From assembly GCA_009760855.2 (NCBI GenBank), contig WPIO01000129.1, positions 722,001-786,000 of the forward strand: 64,000 nt of DNA, given 5' to 3'. Under the pieces are notes generated by a model. It did not search any database and was not told the origin of the DNA. It was given only the letters and a program-made list of their open reading frames with translations. The position numbers and the translations under genes are program-made. Origin of the DNA: Cristatella mucedo (taxonomy: Eukaryota > Bryozoa > Phylactolaemata > Cristatellidae). Of the stretch, positions 43,845-56,353 are shown piece by piece (position 1 is the stretch's first letter; every line of letters begins with the position of its first letter).

Positions 43845-44740
43845 AAATAATAATAATAATAATTCACTTGATAAAGCGCCCTCAGAGAACTTCATCTCTT
43901 TCTAGGTGCTTTACATTTGCTGCAAAGGAAAATGCAATTGAATGGGAATAAAATTATGCTTGAAAAACAAACGAAATGAATAACATGGTTAGGGGTGACA
44001 TGCACAGGGTCAGCATGCAAATGTGGTTAGTGGCAGCATGCACAGTGTCAGCACGCATAAGCACATCAAGGACGAATCACAGGGACTCACTAAATGCTGT
44101 CCTAAATAGGTGTGTTTTCAGTTTCTTTTAAATGTGGTCAGGTCAGGGGATGTTCTGACCCAAGTCGGGAGGGAGTTCCAGGCTTTGGGAGCATACGAAC
44201 TAAATGCACGGTCTCCAAAGGATTTAAGGTTTGGACGCGGTATTTGTAGACTGTTGGATTCCGAAAAACGGGTGGTACGATGCTTGGCCTGATGGGGTAG
44301 TATATCTGACAGATAGGCTGGAGCCATAGAATGAAGGGACCTAAAAGTGAGCGACAAAACCTTGAAGTCAATCCGTTGCTTGACTGGTAGCCAGTGCAGG
44401 TCGGCGAGAAGTGGAGTAATGTGGCAACTGCGACGCTCATGACAGACAAGCCTAGCTGCAGAGTTTTGCACCAGCTGCAATCATCTGATCGCACATGCTG
44501 GTAGGCCAGTAAGCAGTGAGATGCAGAAGTCGAGACGGGATGTCACGAATGCATGAAACAACTTGGACGTGGTATCCTTATCTAAACAAGCCCGAATTTT
44601 AGCAATGTTATGGACCTGAAAATAGACAGATTCGACTGTGGAGCTGATATGGTCGTCTAACAAGAGGTCGCTTTGGAATATGACACCTAGATTTAGAGCT
44701 GATGCAACAGAAGATATGCTGGCAGAGCCAATTTTGAATA
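43845..44740 (-). mobile_element. LINE 3' end, minus orientation
   Basis: AATAATAATAATAATTC tail and conserved 3' UTR. The RT C-terminus is in frame 44480-44118 (LADLHWLPVKQRIDFKVLSL, FGDRAFSSYAPKAWNSLPT), continuing to 44663. It is truncated at about 44740 where hAT sequence begins. By eye very similar to copies 1 and 2, so young. Confidence 0.85.
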
Positions 44741-46640
44741 AACAGTTTGAGCTATCGCAAAACGTTTACTACATGGAAGAAAGCTGAACAGAAGATAACT
44801 AATGGTAATGGAATTCAGTTGAAATTCAAATTCAATCGGAAAAACGTTGCCGAGATATATCAAAAAAACTCTTTACTCTATTAATTGCCTGGTTTCGCAA
44901 AACAGCACTATGTGGCCGTGAAGAATGTTTGAGTTTAGATAAGCAAAAAAATGTTGGAAATTTTCTTTCCGTGATCTAGCTCGTTGGTCAGTATGCCTCA
45001 CTGATGCAAAACACATACAACAAGCACACAAAAATCCACGATCATATTCTTATCTGTCACCCAAAACTCAAAATTAATTCATCCACCAACTTGCAATAAC
45101 TTAAGAAGCCAAGTTAGCAATACAGATTATACAGGTCATACAGGCATAGGAAAACTAAGCAGTGCTGTATCTTCATTGATTCAACTCCTGATCTAAGACA
45201 TCGGGGACAGCTTGCCCGAGTCATCAGGTATTTCGATGTGGATTTTTAAAGTGAGAAAGTTATGATCAAAGAAGCATTTTTAATATTTTTTTGAGGTAGA
45301 CGCAAAAAATTCAGCAAGCATTTTAAAAGGTAATCCCTAAGAGTCCTTAATCTGACAACTACTTGGCCAACTGTCAGTCACAATGCTGCGATAATGCTGA
45401 TGCAATGACTGGACATATTTCAGGCCTTTAACAGAGTGTGCCAGAAATCCCAGAGTTTCGTTGGTCAACTGTGACAAATACAGTTAATTAAATTTAGCAG
45501 GATTAAACTCTGCTAAACGCGATCAAATTGTCGTAGCATTTTTTGAGACAGTAGTCGAAAGCGTTTATTAATTTTTCTCCTTCGATAAATGGATAAATTA
45601 GGATAAATGGAAACAAGTACTACCTTTAACAGTAATGCTGGAATCCGACAGACGCTGGACAGCCTTACCAGAAGCTGTCATAGCTATAAAGAAATTATTT
45701 GACGAAATTGTAGAGCTGCTGGAAAGCATGTCAGAATACCTATCAGTGAGTTCTTAAACCATAGGTGTCGTAGCACAGTTGTTTTCAAGCGTATTTACAT
45801 TTTGACTTTACAGTTGAACTGGAAGTCTGGAACACAACAATTATTGGAAAAATTGACCAAATCCAGAAACAGTTCCAGGATCTATAGTGAATTTTAATGG
45901 AGCACCAGTTGATAGCTGATCTTGAATCCCTGAACAAAAATTAATCAAAATGTGCAGTTATTTGAGTAAAATGCTGCGAAAATCACCAAATATAAATGCG
46001 CAGCTTGGGGCATTGAAATTGAGAGAAGAATGAGGCAACGTAAGAGGATGTCAGGAGAACACGCAATAATCGCCAGACTTACAGCCGAGGAAGAAGATAT
46101 GCATGGCCATGATAAGCGAGATCAATCTTCTTCAACAAGAGAGATCTACACAATTGAGGATATAGGGCGCAGACATAAAACTTGGATCCCCTCTAGATAT
46201 GCAAACTCTTCGCTCTGAAACGGATACCGACAAATTGCGTGAAGGTTGCATGCATTTTGGATTGTTTTACGATACCAACGTCAATGGTAAAGATTTCAAA
46301 ATAATTCCTATGACGCTAATTGAAAATTTACCAAAAACTTTAATGGATCTTCTACATTGCATTGCTGCATATGGAGATGATGTATTTCAAAATCTACGCA
46401 TTTCTCTCAAAATTCCTTTGACTGTTGGGATATCAATAAGCAGCTGTGAATAGTCGCTCAGCAAACTGAAACTTATTTCATCATATTCGCACTCTTCAAT
46501 GGGGCAAGACCGCATTAGCCATTCGGTACTTCTCGGCATTGAAAAGGAACATTTTTTCGAGAAGACTATTTTTGATGACGTCACTGACCAACTTGCTTCG
46601 ATGAAGTCAATAGCTATCTAAAAGATTTTTTCAAACTGTA
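44741..46640 (+). pseudogene. hAT transposase relic (DUF4371 type), copy B
   Basis: Scattered plus-strand pieces follow the same order as copy A: KNVAEIYQKNSL near 44840; DSTPDLRHRGQLARVIRYF (45175-45235); KEAFLIFF; ESDRRWTALPEAVIAIKKLF near 45640; RMRQRKRMSGEHA and LTAEEE (46025-46095). The C-terminal block at 46360-46560 has AAYGDDVFQNLRISLKIPLT, then SSCE*SLSKLKLISSY and SMGQDRISHSV, the hAT dimerisation region. Stops and shifts throughout. It is a different, older copy of the family at 24.8-26.9 kb, and is cut off on the left by the LINE. Confidence 0.75.
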
Positions 46641-46969
46641 ATAAATAGACACTTTACAATTATTTTTCATTTACAATATCATGATTATTATCTTTTAAGA
46701 TTTAATTTTAATTATAAGGTCACAGAACGTAACTATTTTAAGTTGCGATTTCAAATTTCATTTATGGTCACTTAAATTTCTGTCAAGACTTACTGTATTC
46801 GAAAATTATCGAATAGAAAGAAGAAGGAGGGCAACATCTGTGTAGTTCGTCCCCGGGCGCACAATATACTCGAAACGTTACTGCAACCACGTGACTCACG
46901 CTGACGATTAAGATTGAATCGGTGCCCATCAGTACGATGGTGCAGGCGTAGAAACGCGAAATTGATGAT
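46641..46969. other. Unassigned AT-rich stretch
   Basis: No gene or repeat recognised. Probably 3' flank of the hAT relic. Confidence 0.35.
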
Positions 46970-47112
46970 GAGTAAATACTTAATTTGTATATCACCCTAA
47001 GAGAACTTAATCTTTATTCAGGTGCTTCACATATGCCACGGGGCTCGAGCCCACGACCTCAGCCAGACCTTGTTCGGGGCGAGCACCTTAACCGCTGGAC
47101 CAAGCCAGCATG
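46970..47112 (-). mobile_element. tRNA-derived SINE (family A) with LINE-like tail
   Basis: The minus strand starts CATGCTGGCTTGGTCCAGCG with GGTTAAGGTGCTCGCC (box A region), then GTGGGCTCGAGCCCCGTGG (box B-like). It ends GTGAAGCACCTGAATAAAG, ATTAAGTTCTCTTAGGGTG, ATATACAAATT. The tail parallels the LINE tail (TGTAAAGCGCCTAGAGAG, ATTGAGTTCTCTGAGGGCG) position by position. Confidence 0.8.
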
Positions 47113-47988
47113 AGTCGTCGGAATAAGGCAGTCGGAAAGGGTGGAACGCTCAATGAAGTAAGTGCTGTGCAGCGCTGCGACCACGTCTGCGTTCACCATT
47201 CCGTTCTCTTGAATTCTCTGACAACAGCTTGCCGTGCCATGTCGTCAATTTTGTCGTCTTTCTATTTAACCTTATTTTGTAACTTTGTGTTCACATGCGC
47301 TCGTGCGCACGCGCGTGATGGTGGTGCCAGGTATTTTTCATGCAACTAAATCTAAGAATCCGTGACCTGAATTCAGCCAGCATAATTAGGGTCATTTCAG
47401 GATGGCTTATACGGATGAGTTAACGTGAGGCAAGCTCTTGATCATAACTCTGCGTTAACCAGGGTGCGACGTGAAAGACGAGTTTGTGAAACACAATAGC
47501 CAAGTGCCAAGTTGAGTGACACGCGATCATTCGCTACGACGGATGGCCTAGTAGCCAGCACTCGCATTCATCTCGACGCAGGTATCTTTTCTACGATTTT
47601 TTGTTTAATAGTTCCATAAGATCGCAAATGATCGTATCTCGATAGTCGGATATAAGGCAAATTCGTTATCGGGCACGCTTTATTAGACCCAAAGTTTGAT
47701 CCCTGGTCTTGGTGCTTTGGGAGTAGCATTACTTTTCGACGCTCCGAGGCTTTGGCTTGAATTTTTTGTTAGTATCTCGTGCTCGGCACATGCTGTACAC
47801 CTTCTTCTCGGTTGGCGGGTATTTGTGACTTTCGTGTGGTCGACTGTGCTTGTTACAGCTTGCTGCTGCAGCTCTTATTGAGACTTTCTTTGTGGAGTAA
47901 GTTTACTATACAGAATTGAAATAGTCACCTCAATTTCGCATCTAGCTTCGATGGGTACGATGGCTCAGCATTTTGCTATTGCAGGCGT
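47113..47988. other. Unassigned stretch
   Basis: Nothing recognised. Open frames at 47110-47349 and 47696-47881 lack domain support. Confidence 0.4.
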
Positions 47989-48190
47989 TGCATGCTGCCA
48001 CCAACCACATTTGCATGCTGACCCTTTGCATGTCACCCCTAACCATATTAATCATGTTGTTTACCAAGCATGATATTACTCACCATTCAATTGCATTCAT
48101 CTTTGCAGCAAATGTAAAGCGCCTAGAAATAGATTGAGTTCTCTGAGGGCGCTTTATCAAGTGCATTATTAATATTATTATTATTATTCG
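47989..48190 (+). mobile_element. LINE 3' UTR and tail, plus orientation
   Basis: CATGCTGCCACCAACCACAT through the full tail (AATGTAAAGCGCCTAGAAAT, TCTGAGGGCGCTTTATCAAG) to ATTATTATTATTATT. The coding part is absent. Confidence 0.82.
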
Positions 48191-48194
48191 ATCT

Positions 48195-48835
48195 GTCTCG
48201 GGCTCTGGCCTGACTCAATAGCCAGCGATCAGAATACGATAATGATATGTCTATCTTTGACTTCTACGTGGCTGCACGTGGCGTGGTTCGATTCTGGTCA
48301 GTCAAACTTGTTAGAAAGCTCTCAAATTTTGCGGTGCAGATTCGTATGTTGAATGACTCATTGCTATTTTTTATCGGAGCTTTTTTCTCTGAATGAAATT
48401 GAGTTAGGATTACGTTCGTACGCCGGCCGTTTATTATCCCAGCGTTGCAATGGTTCGCTCAAGATCGGTGTCCTGCTTAAGCGGCTCTCGTATATTTCTC
48501 AGTATGTTAGTCGTTAAAACTCTCTTTGGCCGAGTTGGGACGATTAAATTGCGATCGGAATCCAGTTTAAGCGGCTTTCATATATTTTTTATATAATGGT
48601 TTCGAAATCCATTCGTTACCTACGATCGGGATTAAAGGTAAATGTCGAGAAAATACTGAGGCGATTGGCCCAAAAATTAAATGACTGTTTAGGGTACCTT
48701 TCTAAAGACTAACATGATAAGTGAGATCTGAAGTTTTGACGATTTCCACATAAAATGAACGTGGTATAAAAACGATTACAAAAGCATGACTAAACCGGAA
48801 GTCAACATGGAATCAACGTGCGTGCAATTACCAAT
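48195..48835. other. Unassigned stretch
   Basis: Contains a degenerate direct repeat (GCGGCTCTCGTATATTTCTC and GCGGCTTTCATATATTTTTT, about 90 bp apart). Otherwise nothing recognised. Confidence 0.4.
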
Positions 48836-48837
48836 TT

Positions 48838-49762
48838 TTTAATAATAATATTGATACTACACTTGATAAAGCGCCCTCCGAGAACTCAATATTTTTCTAG
48901 GCGCTTTACATTTGCAGTAAAGGAAGCACGATCGAATGGCGAGTCATGTGTTTATCATGCTTGATAAACAACATGAATAGCATGGTTAGGGGTGACGTGC
49001 ACAGGGTCAGCATGCAAGTGTGGTTAGTGGCAGCACGCAACAGTGTCAGCATGCATAAGCACATTAAGGAAAAATCACAATAACTCACTAAATGCTGTCA
49101 TAAATAGGTGCATTTTTAATTTCTCTTTAAATTTGGTCAAGTCAGGGGATGTCATGACGCAAGTCGGGAGTGAGTTCCAAGCTCAGCACGCATAAGCACA
49201 TAAAGGACAAATCGCAGTGACTCACTAAATGCCATCATAAATAGGTGCGTTTTAAATTTCTCTTTAAATTTGGTCAAGTCGGGGGGGGGATGTCGTGACG
49301 CAAGTCGGGAGAGAGTTCAAAGCTTTGGGAGCATACGAACTAGCTGCAACGTCTCCAAGGAATTGAGGTTTGTACGAGATATGGGTAAACATTTAAGTTC
49401 CGAAAAGCGTGGTACGCTGCTTTGCCTGGTGGGCGAGTAGATCTTATAGGTAGGCTGAAGCCAAAAAATAAAGGGACCTAAAAGTGAGCGACAAAATCTT
49501 TAAATTAATCCGTTGCTTGACCGGTAGCCAGTACAGGTTGGCGAGAAGTGGTCAGATGTGGCAGCTGCGACGCTCACGACAGGCAAGCCTAGCTACAGAG
49601 TTTTGCATCAGCTGTAAGCGCCTGACTGCACATGCCGGTAGGCCAGCAAGCAGTGAGTTACAGAAGTCACGGCGGGATTTCACAAATGCATGGACCAACT
49701 TAGATGTGGTATCCCTATCTAAAAAACCCAGAATTTTAGAAATGTTATGTAGCTGAAAGTAG
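48838..49762 (-). mobile_element. LINE 3' end with 135-bp tandem duplication
   Basis: Reversed tail, 3' UTR and RT C-terminus. The segment CAGCATGCATAAGCACATTA...AGTTCCAAGCT (about 49037-49182) is repeated immediately (about 49183-49322) with some differences, a duplication not present in other copies. LINE similarity ends near 49762, next to Polinton DNA. Confidence 0.82.
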
Positions 49763-49769
49763 CAATGAT

Positions 49770-51420
49770 GAGATGGAGTTCCGTTTCAGAGATCATACAT
49801 AATTTTGTGAACTTAATGTCCATTAGCAATCGGATTACTCCTATAATTGATAGTGACATCTAGAATGTTAGTATTTCTTAGCGATTGCTCATCGATTCTA
49901 ATGCCGATAACGTGGAAAGAGCATAGCGCTACGTAGTCTGGAAGGACTCCGGTTCCAGCTATGTTTATGATCACAATTGGGAACCGTTTCCTAAACTGAG
50001 TAAAGTCCATGTAAGACAAGGTACATTGAGCTCGAGGAAAGTGGTTTTTTACGCACTTCAATTCTGGATGTTGACTTCCACCTCCAAATCTTACTGTAAT
50101 CCTTCAACGTTAGCGTGATTAAATACTGCGTTATTAGCAGTTTGACTACGACACTTATACGTGTTTTAAATGCAACTATGAGCCACCTCCACGTTTTCCT
50201 CGTGCGCTCCAATGTTAAGTCTATACGTTTGCTGAATGCTGTCAGTTATAGCTCTTAGGTAATACTTCACGCCTTCTGTTCCTATAAATGTGTTTAATTC
50301 TACCATATGATTCTTACGTTTTATCTATGAGATATCTTTGTATTGAAACGCTAGCCTTAACTTTAGAAATAATTAGGCTTGTCAGGGAATATTCTAGCAT
50401 CGCTAATTGTGTTAACGACAGGCGCAGCCGCTGGAGGAGCTGCCAAGTGCAACACATTTATATCTCCGAACTCTCCTCTCTTTACCATGAGTTCAATGTT
50501 TGTATTGTAAATAATCTTATCCATGTCAGTGCAGAATCCGGTGATCATATTTAAAGGCAGAACTCCACTGAAGAATCCATTCGGTTGAGCTTGAGTGGAT
50601 AGTGCAATTTTTCTCGTTACCCAACCTGTATTGTCGTTAGTAGTATTAGTGCATGCATTATTACTACGGCAACTCCTAAACCGCCAGCATCTTGAGGATA
50701 ATTCTAACCCTCACTAATACTCTCACCTTTTCTCCAAAACAACGTCAAGCCTTCACCTCTATTACAATTAATAGGATATAATAGCTTTAACTGTAGAAGT
50801 CACAGTCATTCCATAGTCAGTTTTATAAGATTCAACTTCAACTCCACCAATAATTCGCATCCAGATTTGCTCGAAAAGCCAAGCAGCTCCGTTATTAACG
50901 AATGAAATACTGTTATCACCAGATATTACCGTTATTATCAGATTGATAATGAGTGCCACTAACAGAAGGAGCAAATGAGTGAGCTGTAGGACTCTTCCAT
51001 AGCTTTATACTTCCTCCAACCAATAGATATGCATCAGATAGTAAAACGTACGCCGTGTTCCTAGCTTCTACGAAGAACCTAACATTTGCTCAAAGACTAA
51101 TTGCGGTTTCTTAAGCTCCATCAGCTGTAGGATACTCATAATATTGAGTTTTATAGATAGGTGCAACAGGCAGTTCTCGATCCTTGAAATGAAATATCTT
51201 ATCTACATCCGAATCCATTTCCCTATATAATAGTACTTAAAACATTTACCTTGTTTTCTTACGTATAAACCACCTTCCAATTCCAGTTGTGGAAGCACCA
51301 CCTTTTTGTATCACTGGAGAAGACGTTTTTACTGAGGTGGTTCAATCATTCGACTTTCAGTTTCTTTCAGTATTATTTCTGACTCTTTCTCCGCCATGTT
51401 ATAATTGATTTGTTAATTCA
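49770..51420 (-). pseudogene. Polinton major capsid protein relic, copy B
   Basis: Minus-strand pieces from N- to C-terminus: a start MAEKESEIILKETESRM near 51396; then ISFVNNGAAWLFEQIW and RIIGGVEVESYKTDYG (50974-50768); FCTDMDKIIYNTNIELMVKR (50548-50363); and YMDFTQFRKRFPIVIINIAG with NILDVTINYRSNP (50061-49813). These match, in order, conserved stretches of the Polinton/adintovirus-like double-jelly-roll capsid. Copy A at 4.9-5.7 kb shares two of them. Several stops and shifts make it non-coding. No penton, ATPase or protease remnant was recognised beside it. Confidence 0.68.
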
Positions 51421-52335
51421 TCACACATTCTTGGATCACTATTTCTTAAAAATAAAGTAAAAATAATTAAAAAAGTAAAAATAGAATTCACAAACTCCTG
51501 ACGAATCCATAATTAGTGACTTGAGTTGGGATCAAATAGCTCAAAGTGTTTAAAGGATCAAATTGTCATTTGCTCAGAGCCTGTTTCCAAAATGTAAATA
51601 AAAAATGGAGGCCGTCGTGATTTTGGCATTATTACCGACAACACCAAGGAAGGACCCATGGAAAACGCAACCCGGAGACTCCACAGAGGGCCTTCTCCGA
51701 CGGTCTCTCATCCGAGAGAGTTAGATTAGTAGCTTTGACCTTTGAACCCGTAGTCTTCCTGGTGCAAAAGAAGACAAATCTGGCGTACTCTATACACAAA
51801 CAGGTGTGCAAACGAGCAAAGTTATTGCCCCAGGTGTCACGCGATGCTTATCGTATTGGAAATATCTTTATTAAGTTAACCCAATAATATACGGGTTGGA
51901 ATGAGAGCAGAAAAAGGTTCTTTCCAGTCATGTATAGACCAGCAACCAGATCAATAGCCCTGCTCACGTGCCTGAGCAAGCCTCCGTAGTAACGTGAATG
52001 CATGCGGAAGGTGTGGTGCAAGGAGGGCAAGGAGCCACAAACTGAGCAGCTCTGGTCACAGCTGCTTAATGCGTGTCAGCATAACGACCGGTCAGGCATA
52101 GCTGCAATCTCTTCTATGGGGCATCGTGCTGTCATGCTGAATGAAAGGCGACATTCATACAAGTTACACAAAATACATGCATTATACATGCACTATACAT
52201 ACATACATACAAGCTAGCCATACGCTATTCTGACCTCATGTGGGCTCTCAAGGAAAGAACATACGACTCAGCTGCTACAGAAAACGCAAAACTCAGGACA
52301 TAATTGGGCGATCAAATTAGAAAAGCGGTTTCATA
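51421..52335. other. Unassigned stretch
   Basis: No gene or repeat recognised apart from a short (ACATACAT)-type run at about 52195-52212. Confidence 0.4.
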
Positions 52336-52495
52336 AGCTATGAGTAACTCACTGCCTGTGGACTCATAATCAGAGTCATACTAGTTCCTTTACAGAAGAC
52401 AACGCTGCTCCATCTTGCCGTTTGATGGAAGTGCACCATCTTGCGGTGTGAGAAGGTCCAACCTTCTCGTTTTACATACTGGAGATTGATTGTTG
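52336..52495 (+). repeat. Unclassified dispersed repeat, fragment
   Basis: Matches 40362-40510: ACTCACTGCCTGTGGACTC, GACAACGCTGC, CCATCTTGCCG and GGAAGTGCACCATCTTGC. Fourth piece of the same unclassified family. Confidence 0.6.
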
Positions 52496-52539
52496 CATTA
52501 TTATTATTATTTATTGTTGCATATTGATGCATTACATTT

Positions 52540-53290
52540 TATTCAGCCAGCTGCTGCCGAGGTAAAGAGTTGAGGTAAAACGTGCCACGAACACCGAGCA
52601 GTCGATCGTCGATGGATTCAACGATGTCTGCAGTACAATCGTCATCAGCAGCATCCATTATTGTACCGGAAGAAACACCGGAAGCAGCTGCTGAGGCTCG
52701 ACGAGCTAGGCGGGAGGTAGCTGCAGCTGTCACTGCATGAGAACTTTGCATGCATGTGGGCAGGTGAGCCTTTAGGCTTCAGTGCTCGGAGCTCGCTCAA
52801 GCAGCAGCAGCAGCAGCAGAGCAGCAGATAGGGCTGCACTAACAGAGTAGCAACAGCAGCAGCAGTAGCAGCAGAAGCACTAGGTAGCGGCAACAGATCG
52901 GCAGCAGCAGAGTAGCAGATAGAGCACCACCAACAAAGCAGCAACAGCAGCAGAGCAGCAACAGCCGAGTTGCAGCAGCAGCAGAAAGACGAGCAACAGC
53001 AGAGCAACGGGGATACGCTATAAACCTACTAATGTTCATTCGTAAACGCACAAATTCGGCGTTGGAGAAAGGTCGATTTTTAAACGTTTTTCGAAGGTGT
53101 CCACTTTCCTTTAACAGTGTAAGTGAACTCTGCCCTATTAGTAGTAGCAGCTGCTGCGACGGTTACAGCGGCAGCAGCAGCAAACTTCAAAAGCTAAAGA
53201 GGATTGCGAGTGCATACGTGGAGGAGAAAGGCCAGCCCTCCCACCAGGATTTAGCAGACTTGGAACACCACTGCCGAGGGCAGTAGGATG
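52540..53290. repeat. Imperfect (CAG)n-rich region
   Basis: Imperfect CAG/AGC triplet repeats at about 52797-53000, with smaller ones to 53185. Frames through it (minus 52751-52539; plus 53032-53286, containing LQKLKRIASAYVEEKGQPSH) have no recognised domain. A low-complexity exon cannot be excluded. Confidence 0.5.
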
Positions 53291-55090
53291 AGAGCCTGTT
53301 AGGAGACTACAATTGCGGGCTGGTGCGTCAAAGTAATCCAGTAGTCGTAAATTTTGAAAATCTATTCTCGTCTAATTACTCTGTTACGGCGTATGCACAA
53401 CTTCAGTACAGATGTATGGATTACGTTTGGTTTGTTTTCATCAGAATTAATGTGATGCATAAGATTTCACACAGCGAATGCGTCAGTTTTAAATCGGAAA
53501 TATATAAATATCTAATGCATGCCTGTACTTGTTACAAAAGCTCGCAAGGACTAACGATGTTGTCTGTATTTTCAAGGCATAGGATCTTGGAAAATAAGGC
53601 TCGCTATCCAAGAACAGAAATTATATTGTTTAGCATCACCACGACAGTTGTTCGTGGTTCCACTAACAGCAGCACTTGCTCAGTTTGTGATGGATGGCAT
53701 GTCACGCAAGTACAATAACTTCGGTTAATTTGGATTTGCGTCTCAGCTCGTGTATTTTTTATAATCAACGTGAAAGTACGGTTTGTGTGCACGTGCAGCG
53801 CATCATGCTTGTCAAGTAGGCTGCACACTTCGAGCAGCATTGTGATGCTGCTCGAACGAGTTAAGTCTGGGGCTCAATCGTTGTGCAGCCGCCTCTTCAC
53901 CTCTTCACAGAAGAAGTGGCAGATCGTGACACGCCCCCTATGTTGTGCATTAACAGAAGTGTCGCGATTCCCTGTGGAGCACAGAGCATAGCGGCCGCGA
54001 TTGCATGCTTGCTTGGGTACCGTGACACTAGTGCACAGCCCTGTACTAAAGGACGGGTGACATCAGCACGACAAAAAATAATCAGGAGGAGCATGAGGCT
54101 CATGACTGAGGAGGGTCGGACGACTGCAGGTCCACGGCGGTGGGCACGTCGGCACAAAATCATGCATGTGACAGTCATTTCTCAAATGGACATTTTTGCA
54201 GAGGGCCACGAAGACAACGAGATCAATGCCAGTGGTGGCCATGACTTTGACAATGATCGTTGCCTGCACCGGCAGCCATGTGTGAGCACCACGACGTCTT
54301 CATAAGAGAGGAAGAAGTAATTACAAGGTTATACATCCGGCACAGCCAGCTTGGAGGAGGCAGAACGAAGAACTGGTGAGTAACAGACGAAAGACGCGAG
54401 TCAGGTAAGAATTGCGTCCGTCGGGTTTGAAGATAGTAGGTCGCCGAAGTCTTAAGTAGTAGCTTGATAGCTATCGCCTTGGCTTCCGTCGGAGACCTTC
54501 AATGAAGCCTTTAGCGATTCTATTGTCGATTTCAGCTGCAAGAACATAGTGAGCAAGAGATTGATGTTGGCCAGGCAGGCATGTCACTGCTCAGTAAGCA
54601 GAAAATACACGGGCTGGCCAAGGCTACGCAGTGAAGCCGCAGTAAAGCCAGACGACGAACGACATAGCCACCACATCAGACACCGACACGAGATTAGGAC
54701 TCGGGGGGGGAGGGGGGGTAGATGGAGCGCTAGGTACCGATCGAGTGCTGCAAATCAGGCAGACGTATCTCATAGCTAGCAGCAACAGAAGTGGGAAGAG
54801 AGCAAAGGAATCAAGAGAATGAGAAACAGGAACGCTACACGCAGAAAAGCAGAAGCAATAGCTGCATTAAGGGCTACAGGTGGTCTGCAACACAACCAGT
54901 GCTGCATTTGCAGCGGCACTGGTTGCAAGCAGGGTGTATCGAAAATGCACAAAAGCACATTATCTTTGTATCTAGCACAATCAAGGGATGAATTTTTCAT
55001 AGGCATTGGTGACAAAACTGACTGGCTCAGTCTTGCTCTTGGGCAAGCAAGTGTAAGACCGACAGCAGATCTGTTGAATCTGCAGGAAAT
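53291..55090. other. Unassigned stretch
   Basis: About 1.8 kb with no recognised gene or repeat. It includes a poly(G) run (GGGGGGGGAGGGGGGG) near 54704. Confidence 0.4.
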
Positions 55091-55091
55091 C

Positions 55092-55838
55092 TAGGTGACA
55101 TGTTCCAAAGTGACCTTTCATTAGACGACCACATCAGCTCCACGGTCAAGTCTGCCTAATTTCGGCTACACAACATTGCTGAAATTCAGGCTTGTTTAGA
55201 CAGGGATACCACATCTAAATTGGTCCATACATTTGTGACATCCCGTCTTGACTTCTGTAACTCACTGCTTGCTGGTCTATCGGCCGGTGCACTAAGGCGC
55301 TTACAGCTGGTGCACAACTCTGCAGCTAGGCTCGTCTGTCGTGAGCATTTTATGTCCATTTATTCTTTGGCTCCAGCCTACTTATCAGATCTACTCCCCC
55401 ACCAGGCATCGTATCACCCACTTTTCGGAATCTAATCATTTACCTATACCTCGTACAAACCTCAAATCCTTTGGAGATCGTGCCTTTAGTTCGTATGCCC
55501 CAAAGACTGGAATTCACTTCTAACTTGCCTCCGACATCTCTTGACTTGTCCACGTTAAAAAAAAAACTAAAAATGCATCTACTTAGCACAACATTTAGTG
55601 GGTCCCCGTGATTCGACCTTTACGTGCTTATGCTTGCTGACACTGTACATGCTGCCACTGACCATATTATCACGCTGACCTTGCGAATGCCATCCCTAAC
55701 CATGTTATTCTTGTTGTTTATCTAGCATGCTACTACTAACCATTCGATCGTGCTTTGTTTGCAGCAAATGTAAAGCGCCTAGAATGAGATTGGGTTCCCT
55801 GAGGGTGCTAAATCAAATGTTGCGTTATTATTATTATG
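55092..55838 (+). mobile_element. LINE 3' end, plus orientation, downstream of GRAMD1
   Basis: Starts GGTGACATGTTCCAAAGTGA (the GVIFQSDLSLDDH region), continues through DFCNSLLAGL and SFGDRAFSSYAPK phrases in shifting frames and the 3' UTR, and ends in TTATTATTATTATGG. It lies about 0.4 kb past the proposed GRAMD1 stop, in convergent orientation. Confidence 0.82.
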
Positions 55839-56260
55839 GACGGCCGAAGTACTTCTGTCGCCTCCGACAACAGTTAGCATAGGTTTTGCTAAATATAGCC
55901 GAGAAGTAAACCACTGAAAATGACAGCAATATTAGCACACCGGGACCCAAATTACAGCATACCACTAGGTATTTACGATCCAAGGTGCACAAGCACGGAT
56001 CTTCTTAGCTACCGTTTTTTACAACCCAGGTCCGTTTTGAAAAACCGCATTCTTGCAAGCTGCGTCAAAGTGAATCATAGACATCTGAGCAGGATTTAAG
56101 CAAAGGACGCTACTGAAGCCTCTCTTAGCCATACTGCTTTCTTTTGGGAGTCGGCATATTCGGCAAGAGTCACTGCAAGTCCCATTGGTTGCCGATTTCT
56201 TTGCATTGATTGGCTGGCAGTGGCACATCCCACAGAGCCTAGGCACAGCAACACTGCCAC

Positions 56261-56353
56261 CTACCCCAAAAGAACGACCCCACATGCTCCTGACGAGTGG
56301 AGTCCAGCTGTCAATGAATGACTGCTGGCAAGATACTGTAGATCTCTCTTTCC
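56261..56353 (-). CDS. GRAMD1: GRAMD1 putative terminal exon
   Basis: Acceptor GCTTATCCAG in the required phase. Encodes GKRDLQYLASSHSLTAGLH and ends at TAG 56261-56263. It continues the helix plausibly (family: DSLxxLQ), but the last 15 residues match nothing known and another acceptor further downstream could be used. Confidence 0.5.
   Translation of the reverse strand, partial: GKRDLQYLASSHSLTAGLHSSGACGVVLLG

Noticed and set aside
52540-53290. A polyglutamine or polyalanine protein-coding gene
   Set aside because: The frames follow an imperfect CAG repeat with no conserved domain or splice support; listed as a repeat.
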